Assembly (NCBI RefSeq): GCF_016086655.4
Contig: NC_052141.2
Location: 11,718,001-11,782,000, forward strand
Source of the DNA: Lepeophtheirus salmonis
Taxonomy: Eukaryota; Arthropoda; Copepoda; Siphonostomatoida; Caligidae
DNA length: 64,000 nucleotides
Reading direction: 5' to 3'
The notes under the pieces are model-generated. The model was not told the origin of the DNA and did no database searches. It was given only the letters and a program-made list of their open reading frames with translations. This document shows, in pieces, positions 55,330 to 64,000 of the stretch (its first letter is position 1; each line of letters opens with the position of its first letter). Made by a program: the position numbers and the translations under genes.

Positions 55330-56245
55330 AAGTGTTAATGTCAATAAAGTTTGTAAAACGAGTTTTTTGTGATCTTTCATTTACGAGCATGGAATGCAAA
55401 CGTGATTCTGTCTTCAAGCTTGAGTGTTTGGGGAAGATCAACCGAGATATTTTGAAGGCCTTAAAGGTCATGAAGTTTAGGAGAACCTTCATAAAACATA
55501 CTGTAGACAGATACAAGGACACCAATAGTGTCAAAGATCGTCCTTGAAGTGGTTGACCATGAGCAGCACGTACTACAAAGAATATAAAAAACATACGAGA
55601 GATGATTCGCCAAAAGCCTCCGTAAAATAGCCATGGAGCTAGGCATAGGCAATGAACAAACTTATGAAGAAGGACCTGAAGATGTTCCCTTACCTTCATC
55701 TGAAGAGATAGCCCCTTTCGTTCAAACCCAAAGAAAGAAGAGTCAAACGAAGTAAGAAATTCCTCAGTCTGTTGAAGTCTGGCCATGATTATGACGAAAA
55801 AGTTTTTTTCTGTTGAGGCCAAATGGAACTCTCAAAATTATTTGATTTTGGCTATAAAATGATGTGAGACTCTATGTATAATCTGTCGGACACAAAACCC
55901 CCAGTCAGCAGACCCAGTAGGGGACCCCTGTTCTTTGTACCTTTTGGAGTGGAAATTCACAGTTTAAAGCATGTAAACACTCTCCTGGAGGAAGGTCTTC
56001 TTCCATGGGAAAATTCTCACTTCAAAGAAGAGGATTCTACCTTTGAAAAAAGTCTTGTAATTTATGACGCAGGGGTCGTGCAGGACTCATCTCATTTATA
56101 AGTCGTGACTTTTGACCTCCATTCAGTCTGGGTGTGAATCCAATGAATTTAGGAATCTGGTCCATTTTAGAGGACAGGGTCTGCAAGAAACCTCATACAA
56201 ACTTGGATGCACTGAAAGCCTCCATCATCTGAGAACAGGGTAACA
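55330..56245 (+). pseudogene. Near full-length degenerate Tc1/mariner transposase
   Basis: The start region reads MECKRDSVFKLECLGKINRD (ATG near 55389), then VMKFRRTFIKHTVDRYKDT, a KDRP linker and RTTKNIKNIREMIRQKP (the paired DNA-binding motifs). Shifted frames give DEKVFFC-type remains of the first catalytic block near 55795, LFFVPFGVEIHSLKHVNTLL, then a damaged second block. SGCESNEFRNLVHFRG-type sequence near 56130-56170 corresponds to SPDLNPMNxxIW. Numerous stops are present. The 172-codon minus-strand frame (55304-55822) is antisense to this gene and is not an independent gene. An ACACCCTGTTTATCC-like string near 56390 may mark the right edge. Confidence 0.72.
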
Positions 56246-56249
56246 CAAA

Positions 56250-57365
56250 ACTGAAATTTGGGCAAAAGAAGATCATTATTATGAATAGTTTTTTTGTCAC
56301 TTATTTGTAACATAGTAAGGTGTACTCAAGTCAAATGTATAGGTCTCTAAAAATATAAATAAAAAAGTTAGGTGCAATGATTTATTTTAGAGTGCACCCT
56401 GTTTATCCCATTACATCAATGTCTCTCCATTTACCTTAATATTTAATAAGCTTAATTTATATTATAATATTAATCATACAGGATTTTGTTGAAAACCTAT
56501 ACTTATATCAAAATAGTGTGCGTATTATGTACATAAACCCTTTGTATGACGCATGTTTACTTTCATATAGAATCAGGTATTATTACTTAAATGGATTAAA
56601 AATAATGACTCTTCTTAAATTAGCTCTTTCATTCACCTTCAATGCTTTGTTTTGTTTTCATTTGTTTTTCATTCAGGACCCTCTCTTCTTTTTTTGTCTA
56701 TGCGCCATTTTAGAGGTCGAATAGAATATAATAGAATCAGGTCTTCAATCGGGGATCTAGAGTCAAGTCTTGTCATTGTTGATCAAATTGAATAAAAGTA
56801 GCAAGATTCAAAGGGGGATTTACAATGGGTTTGAAAGATTCAGATATCGAGAAAAGGGGACGCAAATATGATGAATCCCTTCCAAAGACTCAACATGTTG
56901 ACAGGTCGCCTATGTAGCTTTCTCAATTCAATGGATTATAGTCACGTACATTGAAGACCAAGTCGAGTCACAAGTAATCAAATTTATTGGCCTATTAGGA
57001 CTGCTACAAGTTTTTTTGTAGCTCTACACACTTCTCCGAGCAATCCTCCCTTCTTTGCTGTAATCCGTCCAAATGGTACTCGGTGTTTTCCTTTGCAAAA
57101 TAATTGTTCATGAGACAGTTTTTTCCCCCGGCTCCATTACTCCAAGCTGGATTTACTTAGACACGTCCAATTCAAGGCAACAAGCCTTTATACATCTACT
57201 ATTGTTTGAATCTATTTAAAGGCTACACTTTCAACGACCGCAACATAACAACTGCACGTCCATTATGGATCAAAATTTGGTGAATAACAGTCAACAGATG
57301 CTAAATAGATGTGAATAGCTTTTATTTACATGTGCTTCCATCTTCACGTTGAAGGTTGGAAACTT
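56250..57365. other. No gene recognised
   Basis: Only the possible right edge of the preceding element near 56388-56402 is notable. The 68-codon plus frame at 56518-56724 is unsupported. Confidence 0.4.
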
Positions 57366-57369
57366 TTAA

Positions 57370-59180
57370 GACCACTCTCGTAATTATATTGTAGTCTTAG
57401 AGCTCTGTCCAAGACAGTTTTATATTTTTATCTTGTCATAAATGATTTTTCTTGACCCATTTGGAACGATATTTTGGTCCGGACTGTAATTGAAGGCTGT
57501 AGTCCGAATTTTAAAGGGTACTAAATCGTGGAGTGATTTTCTCGTAGGCTATCCTAATAAGTTGTATAAATATGATCTCCTTTCCAGATTGAATTTTTTT
57601 CTTGATCAGAAATTCAATGAACTTTCTTTTTTACCAAATTTTTGTATTCTTAAATATACATAATTTTTTTTTAAATGTTCCTTTAATTGACAGATGGAGT
57701 TGCGCACATAAAGTATAAGTAAATATCATAATATTGCATTTATTCTATCTAAGTAAAGGATCTCTTTGAAGTCCATACATTTCCTTCCCGAATAACGATT
57801 GGGGCGCAAACCTACGCACATCGATTTCAAGTGAATATTTTCTCCCAAACGCGTTGTCCTTTGAGCTACGTTGATCTACTAAATATATTAGCGTTGAGAC
57901 TTGGTAATTTTTTTTTTTTTTTGTCCGATCTTATGGAATTTTTTAGACCGATATTTCGGTCAGAACTGTAAACAAGCATTTTTCTTTTCAAATAGTGGAT
58001 CGCGTTTTTCGATTTCAATATATAGGTAGAACGATTTTTTCTTCGGTCTCAATCAATGAATTGATTTCAGCAGATTTAACCTCATATGACCTTTATGTTG
58101 GTCTAAATTAATCAATTTTGAAACACAACTGACGTCATTCAACATTAATCAATAGAATTTTAAATGAGACCGATTTAGACTGATATATTTGTATGGTCGA
58201 TCCAGAAATTTTTTGTCTTATAGATTGGTCCACAACGAACTTCCTTAGAGGATTGAATTAGATTGGTCAACTAAAAATCATAACGATCTTTGATCGGTTT
58301 AGAAGCTTCAGACCGAAAACTACCACTCGAAAGTAACAACGTTATTGTGTACATGTTTTCAATTTTGAAACACACCTGATGTCCACAACAATTCATTTAT
58401 AGAATCATTCTAGACTTGGGATGTCCAACCCATGGCCCGCTTAATGTTTAAGTTTTTTTTTTTTAAATTGTCACAATATTGAAATGCAAGATATACAAAT
58501 TATTTCCCAAACTACATAATTTTTTTTTAATTATCCCTCTTAGAAAAAAAAATTTCATGAGAAAACCAAGAATTTTTTTAAAAGATTGCTTCTATCTACA
58601 AAAAACATCATTCGTTCAAATTATGTAGCAGAGTGAAAATTCAAAACAAATCTAGCTCCCAAGCACTTTTTAAGCAGTTTCGATATGGAAAAAAAAAAAA
58701 AAAGATTTGCCCTAAATTTGAAATGAATTTATATTTAATAGTTTTGTTCTATGAAGTCCTTTTTCATTAAATTTAATTTTAAAAAGTTTCTGTGGCTCAT
58801 TAAAATATTTCAAGTGACAATGTGGCACATTATATTACAAGGTTGGACATCCCTGGTCTATATAGAATCTTAAATTTGTTAGACCGATTCAAGCCACATT
58901 TTTCTGTGAGACGGATCTAGACAAAATGTTTCCACGTACACGTGGAAACGGGGTGTTACATGAAAATTTGGACACGCATGTTAACTCTTACTATTCAAAG
59001 TTGTGTGTGTTTTCTTTTGTAAGTCCGGTCCATAACATATTTTTCTTAAGGAACACCCTAGACTGAATTTTTCTTTGACACCGTTCCAGGCCGAATGTCT
59101 TTAAAAGACCTAACTAATTCGGTCCCACTAAAAACTATAATGGTCTCAAGGCGGTGTAGGATTTTCATACCAAACCCCAA
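57370..59180. repeat. Cluster of CGGTC-type dispersed repeat copies
   Basis: Segments 57420-57560 (ATTTTGGTCCGGACTGTAAT), 57925-58070 (GACCGATATTTCGGTCAGAA), 58180-58330 and 58860-59165 (TTTTCATACCAAACCCCAAC) are diverged copies of one or more related non-coding families, also at 18165-18345 and 19295-19450. The motif TTTTGAAACACAACTGACGT occurs at 58116 and a variant at 58362. Poly-T and poly-A runs are frequent. Confidence 0.5.
57795..57885 (-). repeat. tRNA-derived SINE-like segment, copy 1
   Basis: On the minus strand, CAACGTAGCTCAAAGGACAA then CGCGTTTGG resembles the start of a tRNA with a pol III A box (TAGCTCAAAGG). About 45 bases further, TAGGTTTGCGCCCCAATC could be a decayed B box (consensus GGTTCRANNCC). 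There is no proper cloverleaf, so it is a repeat, not a tRNA gene. Confidence 0.35.
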
Positions 59181-59461
59181 CGCTAATATTTAGTAACATT
59201 CCTGTCCAGTCACGTAAGTCAAAATCATGTTAGCATTAGATTGAATAGATCGGAAATGCCTATAAAATTATAGGGTATAATTATTATGTATGAATAACTA
59301 TGCTTAGTAATATATATGAAAAAGAAAAAAAAAAGGTTAAGGTGCTATTATAATCATTAAGGCCTAAGGCTAAACACCTACATACTTGAAAAAATGGAAT
59401 TACACCTGAGATCCATCGACTTTGTTTTGATCCTTAATATTAACCATTTTACTTTAACCAA

Positions 59462-59572
59462 ATTACGCCCCAAACTAAGTTTAATTATTTAAGCATACAT
59501 ATTAGGATGTGGATATTGAGTTCAAAATAAAAATTTCTTCCAAGCAGGTTGTCCATTGAGCTACGTTGTTCC
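59462..59572 (-). repeat. tRNA-derived SINE-like segment, copy 2
   Basis: The minus strand reads GAACAACGTAGCTCAATGGA then CAACCTGCTTGGAAGAAA, clearly homologous to copy 1 over the A-box region. A TTTGGGGCGTAAT string further on corresponds loosely to the B-box end of copy 1. It is more decayed and longer than copy 1. The 103-codon minus frame at 59485-59796 overlaps it and is not supported. Confidence 0.35.
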
Positions 59573-59579
59573 ATTATCG

Positions 59580-60055
59580 ATTTTTTCTTGAATAAATAAC
59601 GTTTAAGTATTAAGTAACTACGTGTGAGAGAAACACTAAGGATTGATGGAGGTGTTAACTTCTTTATTATTATGTTCGTCGACGCATTATTAGCCAAGGC
59701 AATGCCACCGCTAGTAAATATATAAGACAATGTCCATAACTTTTTTGCCTTATCAATTGGATCTAGATTGTAGTTATCCATTATATGTTTTAACAATAGA
59801 AATGAGTTAAACCAAACTCCTTAACCCCTTAGTTTAGTATACTTGGTATATTCTGCATAGTGAAATAACGCAAGCCCAGGTAGAACGTTGTTTGTTGTTA
59901 TGCATTATTTAGAAAAAAAATACAAAGGAAGTATTGATTTCACAATCACAGAAAAGGCAGAGTGTCCTTATTGCTATCCTCACTGTACGTGACAATATTC
60001 AGATTGCAAACTGTCTGGACAGTTACTGTCTTTACAGATCCAGGTTGATCACAAA
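59580..60055. other. No feature recognised
   Basis: Nothing supportable. Confidence 0.35.
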
Positions 60056-60059
60056 ATGA

Positions 60060-60340
60060 CGTTAACCTTGTTTTCAGAATTATTTTTTTTTACTTTGTTA
60101 GACCCAGTATTTGTCCTCTTCCATGCTCACCGGACTTAATCCCCATGGACTTTTTGGAGTCGGGCAGAATTAAATGACACATCAGCAGGTTCTCCTGCTG
60201 ATGTACGGGATCCAGGAGGACTTCTGGAATCTGACCCAAAAGACTGTCATCTAAAACTGGTCCTGTTTACGGGGGGAGTGAAGGTCGTTATTGAAGCCAA
60301 ATGCAAAATGGCTTCAGTTTTTATTTTGCATGATTTTTTA
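60060..60340 (+). pseudogene. Tc1/mariner transposase C-terminal fragment
   Basis: The frame reads CPLPCSPDLIPMDFLESGRI (third catalytic segment). Shifted frames then give HISRFSC-type sequence and a tail LFTGGVKVVIEAKCKMASVF, matching the VIEAKGGY-type C-terminus. A perfect 11-bp-arm hairpin (ACATCAGCAGG, loop TTCT) is at 60179-60204 in the middle. Nothing upstream is recognisable. Confidence 0.62.
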
Positions 60341-60344
60341 TTAA

Positions 60345-61060
60345 AATTGGAGGGTTCTTATTCCTGTTAATTAAAAATGTATCGTTGGTTTTTATGCTCC
60401 TGAAACATTAAATCAGAATAATGCAATTATTTTGTTACCCCCTTAAAAGGCCTTATTTTGGATCTATTCGTATATTAGTAATTTTTGATCAATTAAATTT
60501 AATTAATTGTTTTCCTTAAAAGATGTCCATTTTTTTCCCTATGTAAGAAATAAGGCGTATAATATTGTAGATATTAAATTATGTAATAGATGCAACTTGA
60601 TCAAAAACAGATGAGATAAAGTTTGACTCCTAAAATTTGCATAAAATACTTTATACAAATTTAAATCAAAAAATATAATTTTAATGTTTTATTGTAATTA
60701 ATTTTTTGCACTGTCTTATATTCAAAGTATTTTTAGCTGTTGAATTGATATTTACGTATGCAAAATGAATAGTGTAGCTACAAAAGTCATAGATAATTCA
60801 TGTGACGTAATTATTAAAATCGTTCAACTGTCTATGATGTAATTAAATATGTTTTGTTTATTTTGGTTTTTTTCAGCATTATTTATTTGGTTTATATACT
60901 ATATACAACAAACATATATCAATAAAACGGATCAATTGCTTAAAAGTACATAAATAAACATTATAGTTTATACTTAATGCTCCGGAGTAGAATTTCAACT
61001 GATATTCTAAAAATCAATCTTTAAAAAATCAAAAAAAAAAATAGTAAACATCCAAATTAA
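60345..61060. other. No feature recognised
   Basis: AT-rich downstream flank of the two neighbouring remnants. Confidence 0.4.
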
Positions 61061-61063
61061 CAA

Positions 61064-61760
61064 TCAAGATAAATATTTGTAAATATTTCTAATAACCTTT
61101 TTGAAATTTTCCATGATTACGTGAAGTAGATGGAAGGTACCGGATTTCTTCTCCTCCAAAATTCCGTGACTCAGATCCGATTTAGGAATTTTCATTGTGA
61201 GAGAGACATAGCGGGCTGAAGCTGCCAAGATTATACCTATTAACTCATTTTTCCTAATAGGCTGATAGGTATTTAGTAGACTGGCGATTAAGGCTTTACA
61301 ATTAAGAATTACAATGTCCAGGGCTATTGTTTCTTCAGAAGATCCACTTTTCTTCTTTGAAATTCTGAACAGAACATGATTTTTAACATAGTTGTCCTTG
61401 CCATTCGTCAACCGTAGATTTATGGATACAAGTCGTTCGTGAGCTAGAATTAAGATGGCAGGGCAGTCTAATAACGCTTGAAATGTTTATGATATTGTTT
61501 TCCATAGTCTTTGCAGTGCCCAGCATATTTAATACAATCTGTAGAGATTTGTAACTCCACGGTAAACTTTTATTATCATTTACCCCCTCAGAAAAGACAC
61601 TATTCCTCTTTTCTAAATCATAGGGAGGTCCAAACGCTTATTATGCAGCCCTGTGAGTCCATTCACAGCAGCTTAAAAGTTAAGGGGACCATCTTAACGT
61701 GCCGAAGGGTATGGCATAAAATAATATTTAAAAAAATTAAGAAGTGAAAAATCTTATTCT
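61064..61760 (-). pseudogene. Retroelement 3' end with zinc-knuckle remnant (copy 3, best preserved)
   Basis: The minus strand reads FGPPYDLEKRNSVFSEG, NKSLPWSYKSLQI, then HCKDYGKQYHKHFK and, after a shift, ALLDCPAILILAHERLVSIN. An open 115-codon frame (61064-61411) follows: LTNGKDNYVKNHVLFRIS, ALDIVILNCKALIASLLNTY and HLLHVIMENFKKVIRNI before its stop. The C, H and final C of the C-x2-C-x8-H-x4-C knuckle are here, with the second Cys changed. Compared with copies 1 and 2, changes in the last 115 codons have left the frame open, which suggests a more recent insertion. No reverse transcriptase core is found upstream. Confidence 0.65.
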
Positions 61761-61764
61761 ATCA

Positions 61765-62694
61765 TCGTTGAGCAATTCTTTCAAATTTAAATTATGAACT
61801 CTTAGAATATCTCGTCTGATTCCGTGTTCTTATGAAAATGAGGGGTCCTTTAAATTTCTTAAAAATAACTTCTTCTTTTTTTTTTTTTTTTTTGGGGTTC
61901 TTTTTTTTACTCATTTCACTAACTACTTTAAAAAAAGGATATTTACTACAATAGAGGTGATAGGATGATCATGTTGAAAAAAAAATCTCCATTTTTTTCT
62001 TTTCTTTTTGTAAGTAGGGTACTTCTGGCAGCACCGCCCTTGTACATATATATAACACAATAATTTATCTATGATTACATATAGAGCGCATAGTATTCAT
62101 TAAACTTCCCAATCAGATCCTCAACACTGCCCACATGACATTGCATTCAAGAACACTTGGAATAACATCCCTTTCTTGGAGAAAGATATCTACAAAAGGA
62201 TTCAAAAAATCGTAAATTATAGTTATTCGAATAAGGAGGAATAGATAAATATGCCACCAGATAATGAACACTCGGTCGGGTGTAAAACTCCGCATAACAT
62301 AATTTCCGCAATAAAATTATCATCAATTTCTGCTGTTTGTTTTTAGTATAAAGTTTACAATCTTGCATATTTTATGACCTGAATTGTGACCTGGACCTTC
62401 TTTTTATAATAATAGATATTAAGTGCCTTTATTATATCCACAAGTGGAACTATTTTGAAGGTTGGACCTCTGTTTGTTCTAAAGTTATGATTGATTATGC
62501 ATTTTTAACAGTGACCTCACAAAATTTAATGGGTTCCTACTGTTAACACCCTGAGCAAACTCTTGGCTGAAAACATATTTGCCGATAGTTTCTGAGCGGA
62601 CATTTCGCTCAAGGATCATTTGGGTAAAAAATGATAATTAAGTTTTGGATATAAACGTTTGTATATTTTAATTCGATTTAAAATGATAGTAAGA
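61765..62694. other. Intergenic with long T tract
   Basis: A T tract of about 20 lies at 61869-61892 and a second T-rich run near 61905. Near 62570-62620, GCCGATAGTTTCTGAGCGGA and CATTTCGCTCAAGGATCATT recall the GCCGAA mini-repeat. The minus frames at 62113-62368 are unsupported. Confidence 0.4.
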
Positions 62695-62934
62695 TAAATA
62701 GGCAAAGCTTATAGGAGCACCGCTCAAAAATTCTTGAGCTGAAGCACGCTCATTGTTTTGAATAACAAGGGGAAGCGCACTTGCCATTTTAGAAGATGAT
62801 AAAATCGCTCAAATTTTTTAGTAGTTTATATTACTTTTTCAGTTTCTTCATCTTATGTGATAACATCAAAAAATATGAGAGTTGAAGAATAATTTCACAG
62901 ATTGCAAGAAAAGACGGTTGAAGTTATGCCTCTA

Positions 62935-63072
62935 AAATAAGTCAGAATCTTTTTTATATGCTGTATCTGTGGCTCTCTGCTGTCTTCGGATGACGAGTTT
63001 GACTCTCACGTAGCTGGTCACTCCATGAAGACTCAGACATCAGTTCCCTCAGAGATAACGACAGCTTCTTCG
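62935..63072 (+). pseudogene. Zinc-finger end of the hAT transposase
   Basis: After ATG-CCTCTAAAATAA, the frame reads CCICGSLLSSDDEFDSHVAG then HSMKTQTSVPSEITTASS. This is C-x2-C-x12-H-x3-H spacing (62954-63015), as in an N-terminal BED or C2H2 finger of hAT transposases. The frame ends at TTCGTGAGTCG, a good match to a 5' splice site (GTGAGT at 63072), so it may have been an exon. A stop shortly upstream of the finger shows decay. Confidence 0.58.
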
Positions 63073-63294
63073 TGAGTCGAGAATACGTTGGAAGATAAAT
63101 CTTTCTTTTGTTTAATCGAATTTTTCTAACTACAATAAGATTTTCTTATATTAGTATGAAGTAAATTGACATAATATCCCAAAGGAAGCAAAAGTTCAAA
63201 AACTTGAGAACCCCGTTTTCAATCTCAAACTAATTATCAGGCTTAACTGGGTTATCATAGTGTATGAAACCTAGTAATAACATATCCCCTAAGA

Positions 63295-63479
63295 CAGTGG
63301 TTCCCAAACTTTTTGTACTCAACACACGAAAAGATAATTAGAAATGTATTTACATACCTATTTTAACTAAAACAATTATTTTGATTATTATAAGCTATTG
63401 CAAACAATGTACATATGATTGTCACAAATCGTACGGCACACTTGAACTTACCTCAAGACAGACTGTTTGGGAACCACTC
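63295..63479. mobile_element. hAT MITE (CAGTGGTTCCCAAAC type) nested in the hAT element
   Basis: The left end reads CAGTGGTTCCCAAACTTTTT. The reverse complement of the right end reads GAGTGGTTCCCAAACAGTCT. CGTACGGCACACTTGAAC near the right side is also typical of this MITE type. The first base of the right TIR is changed, and I could not see an 8-bp duplication in the flanks (CCCTAAGA versus CGAATTAG). Confidence 0.75.
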
Positions 63480-63599
63480 CGAATTAGTGCTTAATATTAT
63501 CTTATTTGAACAGGTTGAGTGATTTCTAATATTTTAATAATTGTTATACAAGGATATTTGATCTAATCAAACACAAATGTTATCTTCTGGTTTATACAC

Positions 63600-63727
63600 T
63601 GCTGTCCTCAGCTACCGTTGAGAAAGTAAATTCTAAAGGTGGCCAAGTATTTAAAGATAGATGTCAGGTTTTAAAGGATGATAACTTTCCAACAAAAATT
63701 ACTTTTGTCAATGAATCAAATATTTAA
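63600..63727 (+). pseudogene. C-terminal dimerisation segment of the hAT transposase
   Basis: The frame reads AVLSSATVEKVNSKGGQVFK then DRCQVLKDDNFPTKITFVNE and SNI with a stop (63725-63727). The SATVExxxSKGGxxxxDRRxxLKDxxFxxxxFVN layout is the conserved C-terminal dimerisation region of hAT transposases (S-A-x-x-E-R-V-F-S...G pattern). One expected arginine is Cys. Everything between the zinc finger and this segment, including the catalytic core, is deleted. Confidence 0.72.
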
Positions 63728-64000
63728 TGGTAAAACATTGGATTAATCCTTTTATGGATTTAAAAAAAAATATATATTAAGATCTTTAAATTTTTATTTA
63801 TTCTTGAACCTTATTTCTCTTCATTTTTTGGAAAAATAATATGTATAAATTTCAGGAAATGAATTGCAATCATAAAGATTTGTCAAATTCAAATACTTAT
63901 ATAAGAGTGAAAAAAAGAGCCCCGCTCATTTTTGATTGAGCAATAGCGCACTCAGGATTTCTTGAGCGGACTAATGCTCTGTAAATAGGTATTGCAAAGT

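Larger units (their letters stand above)
62703..63981 (+). mobile_element. hAT transposon, internally deleted, with perfect 8-bp duplication
   Basis: The left end reads CAAAGCTTATAGGAGCACCG then CTCAAAAATTCTTGAG. The reverse complement of the right end reads CAGAGCATTAGTCCGCTCAA then GAAATCCTGAG. These are related but gapped TIRs about 35 bp long with CCGCTCA as a common core. TAAATAGG flanks both sides exactly (62695-62702 and 63982-63989), the 8-bp duplication of hAT elements. At 1.28 kb it is too short for the usual 600-residue hAT transposase, and only the two ends of the protein are recognisable. A MITE is nested at 63295-63479. Confidence 0.82.

Noticed and set aside
55304..55822. Open frame of 172 codons on the minus strand, the longest in the window
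   Set aside because: It is antisense to the transposase pseudogene at 55330-56245, which explains the sequence on the plus strand. Its translation has no family features.
61869..61912. T-rich tract as a pol III terminator or LINE tail
   Set aside because: No pol III promoter boxes or retroelement coding end immediately beside it on the right strand. Such runs are common across the window.
1..64000. CRISPR array, prokaryotic operon, rRNA genes or organellar insert
   Set aside because: The only regular repeats are transposon-internal units and minisatellites without uniform spacers. No rRNA or mitochondrial gene signature was seen.

Overview
The window is AT-rich eukaryotic DNA in which I find no intact host gene, no rRNA, no convincing functional tRNA and no CRISPR array. 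Almost everything recognisable is a transposable element or its debris. The load is dominated by Tc1/mariner transposase pseudogenes of several lineages, together with hAT elements and MITEs, one solo LTR, three related retroelement 3' ends, possible Helitron ends, a tRNA-derived SINE-like pair, minisatellites and AT-rich repeat arrays. From the transposase families and base composition I infer an arthropod, most likely a caligid copepod such as the salmon louse. That is an inference from remembered family resemblance, not a search result.

Layout. 0-5 kb: a complete Tc1-like element (441-1813) with TIRs and TA duplications whose coding part is a triplicated mosaic, then featureless AT-rich DNA. 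5-10 kb: a hAT MITE with a perfect 8-bp target duplication (5097-5371), a possible Helitron end, an AT-array repeat, and two degenerate transposase genes in opposite orientation (8287-9192 minus, 9307-9990 plus). 10-20 kb: transposase fragments, a GC-rich tandem repeat, duplicated blocks, a second AT-array element and several dispersed repeat families. 20-34 kb: an internally deleted mariner with TIRs (20957-21799), many N-terminus/C-terminus fused transposase remnants, and Tc1 pieces.

36-39.2 kb holds the most unusual object: a 3.26-kb element bounded by inverted repeats of about 500 bp that encloses a decayed gene for an uncharacterised, transposase-like protein with a Cys/His-rich segment. 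A distantly related coding remnant lies at 45.3-46.4 kb. 39.9-44.6 kb contains a solo LTR with a 5-bp duplication, a retroelement 3' end, and a nested insertion in which a hAT element carries a hAT MITE inside it and a Tc1-like element inside its right target duplication. 46-57 kb has a purine-rich duplication, a minisatellite of about 95 bp, a second retroelement 3' end, further AT arrays and a full-length decayed transposase gene (55.3-56.2 kb). 57-64 kb has CGGTC-type dispersed repeats, two SINE-like tRNA-related segments, a third retroelement 3' end with an open 115-codon frame, and a hAT element (62703-63981) with a perfect 8-bp duplication, a zinc-finger remnant, a hAT dimerisation remnant and a nested MITE.

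No genes act together here as a pathway. The biology is transposon proliferation, internal deletion, nesting and decay. All boundaries and similarities were read by eye, and gapped alignments were not computed.
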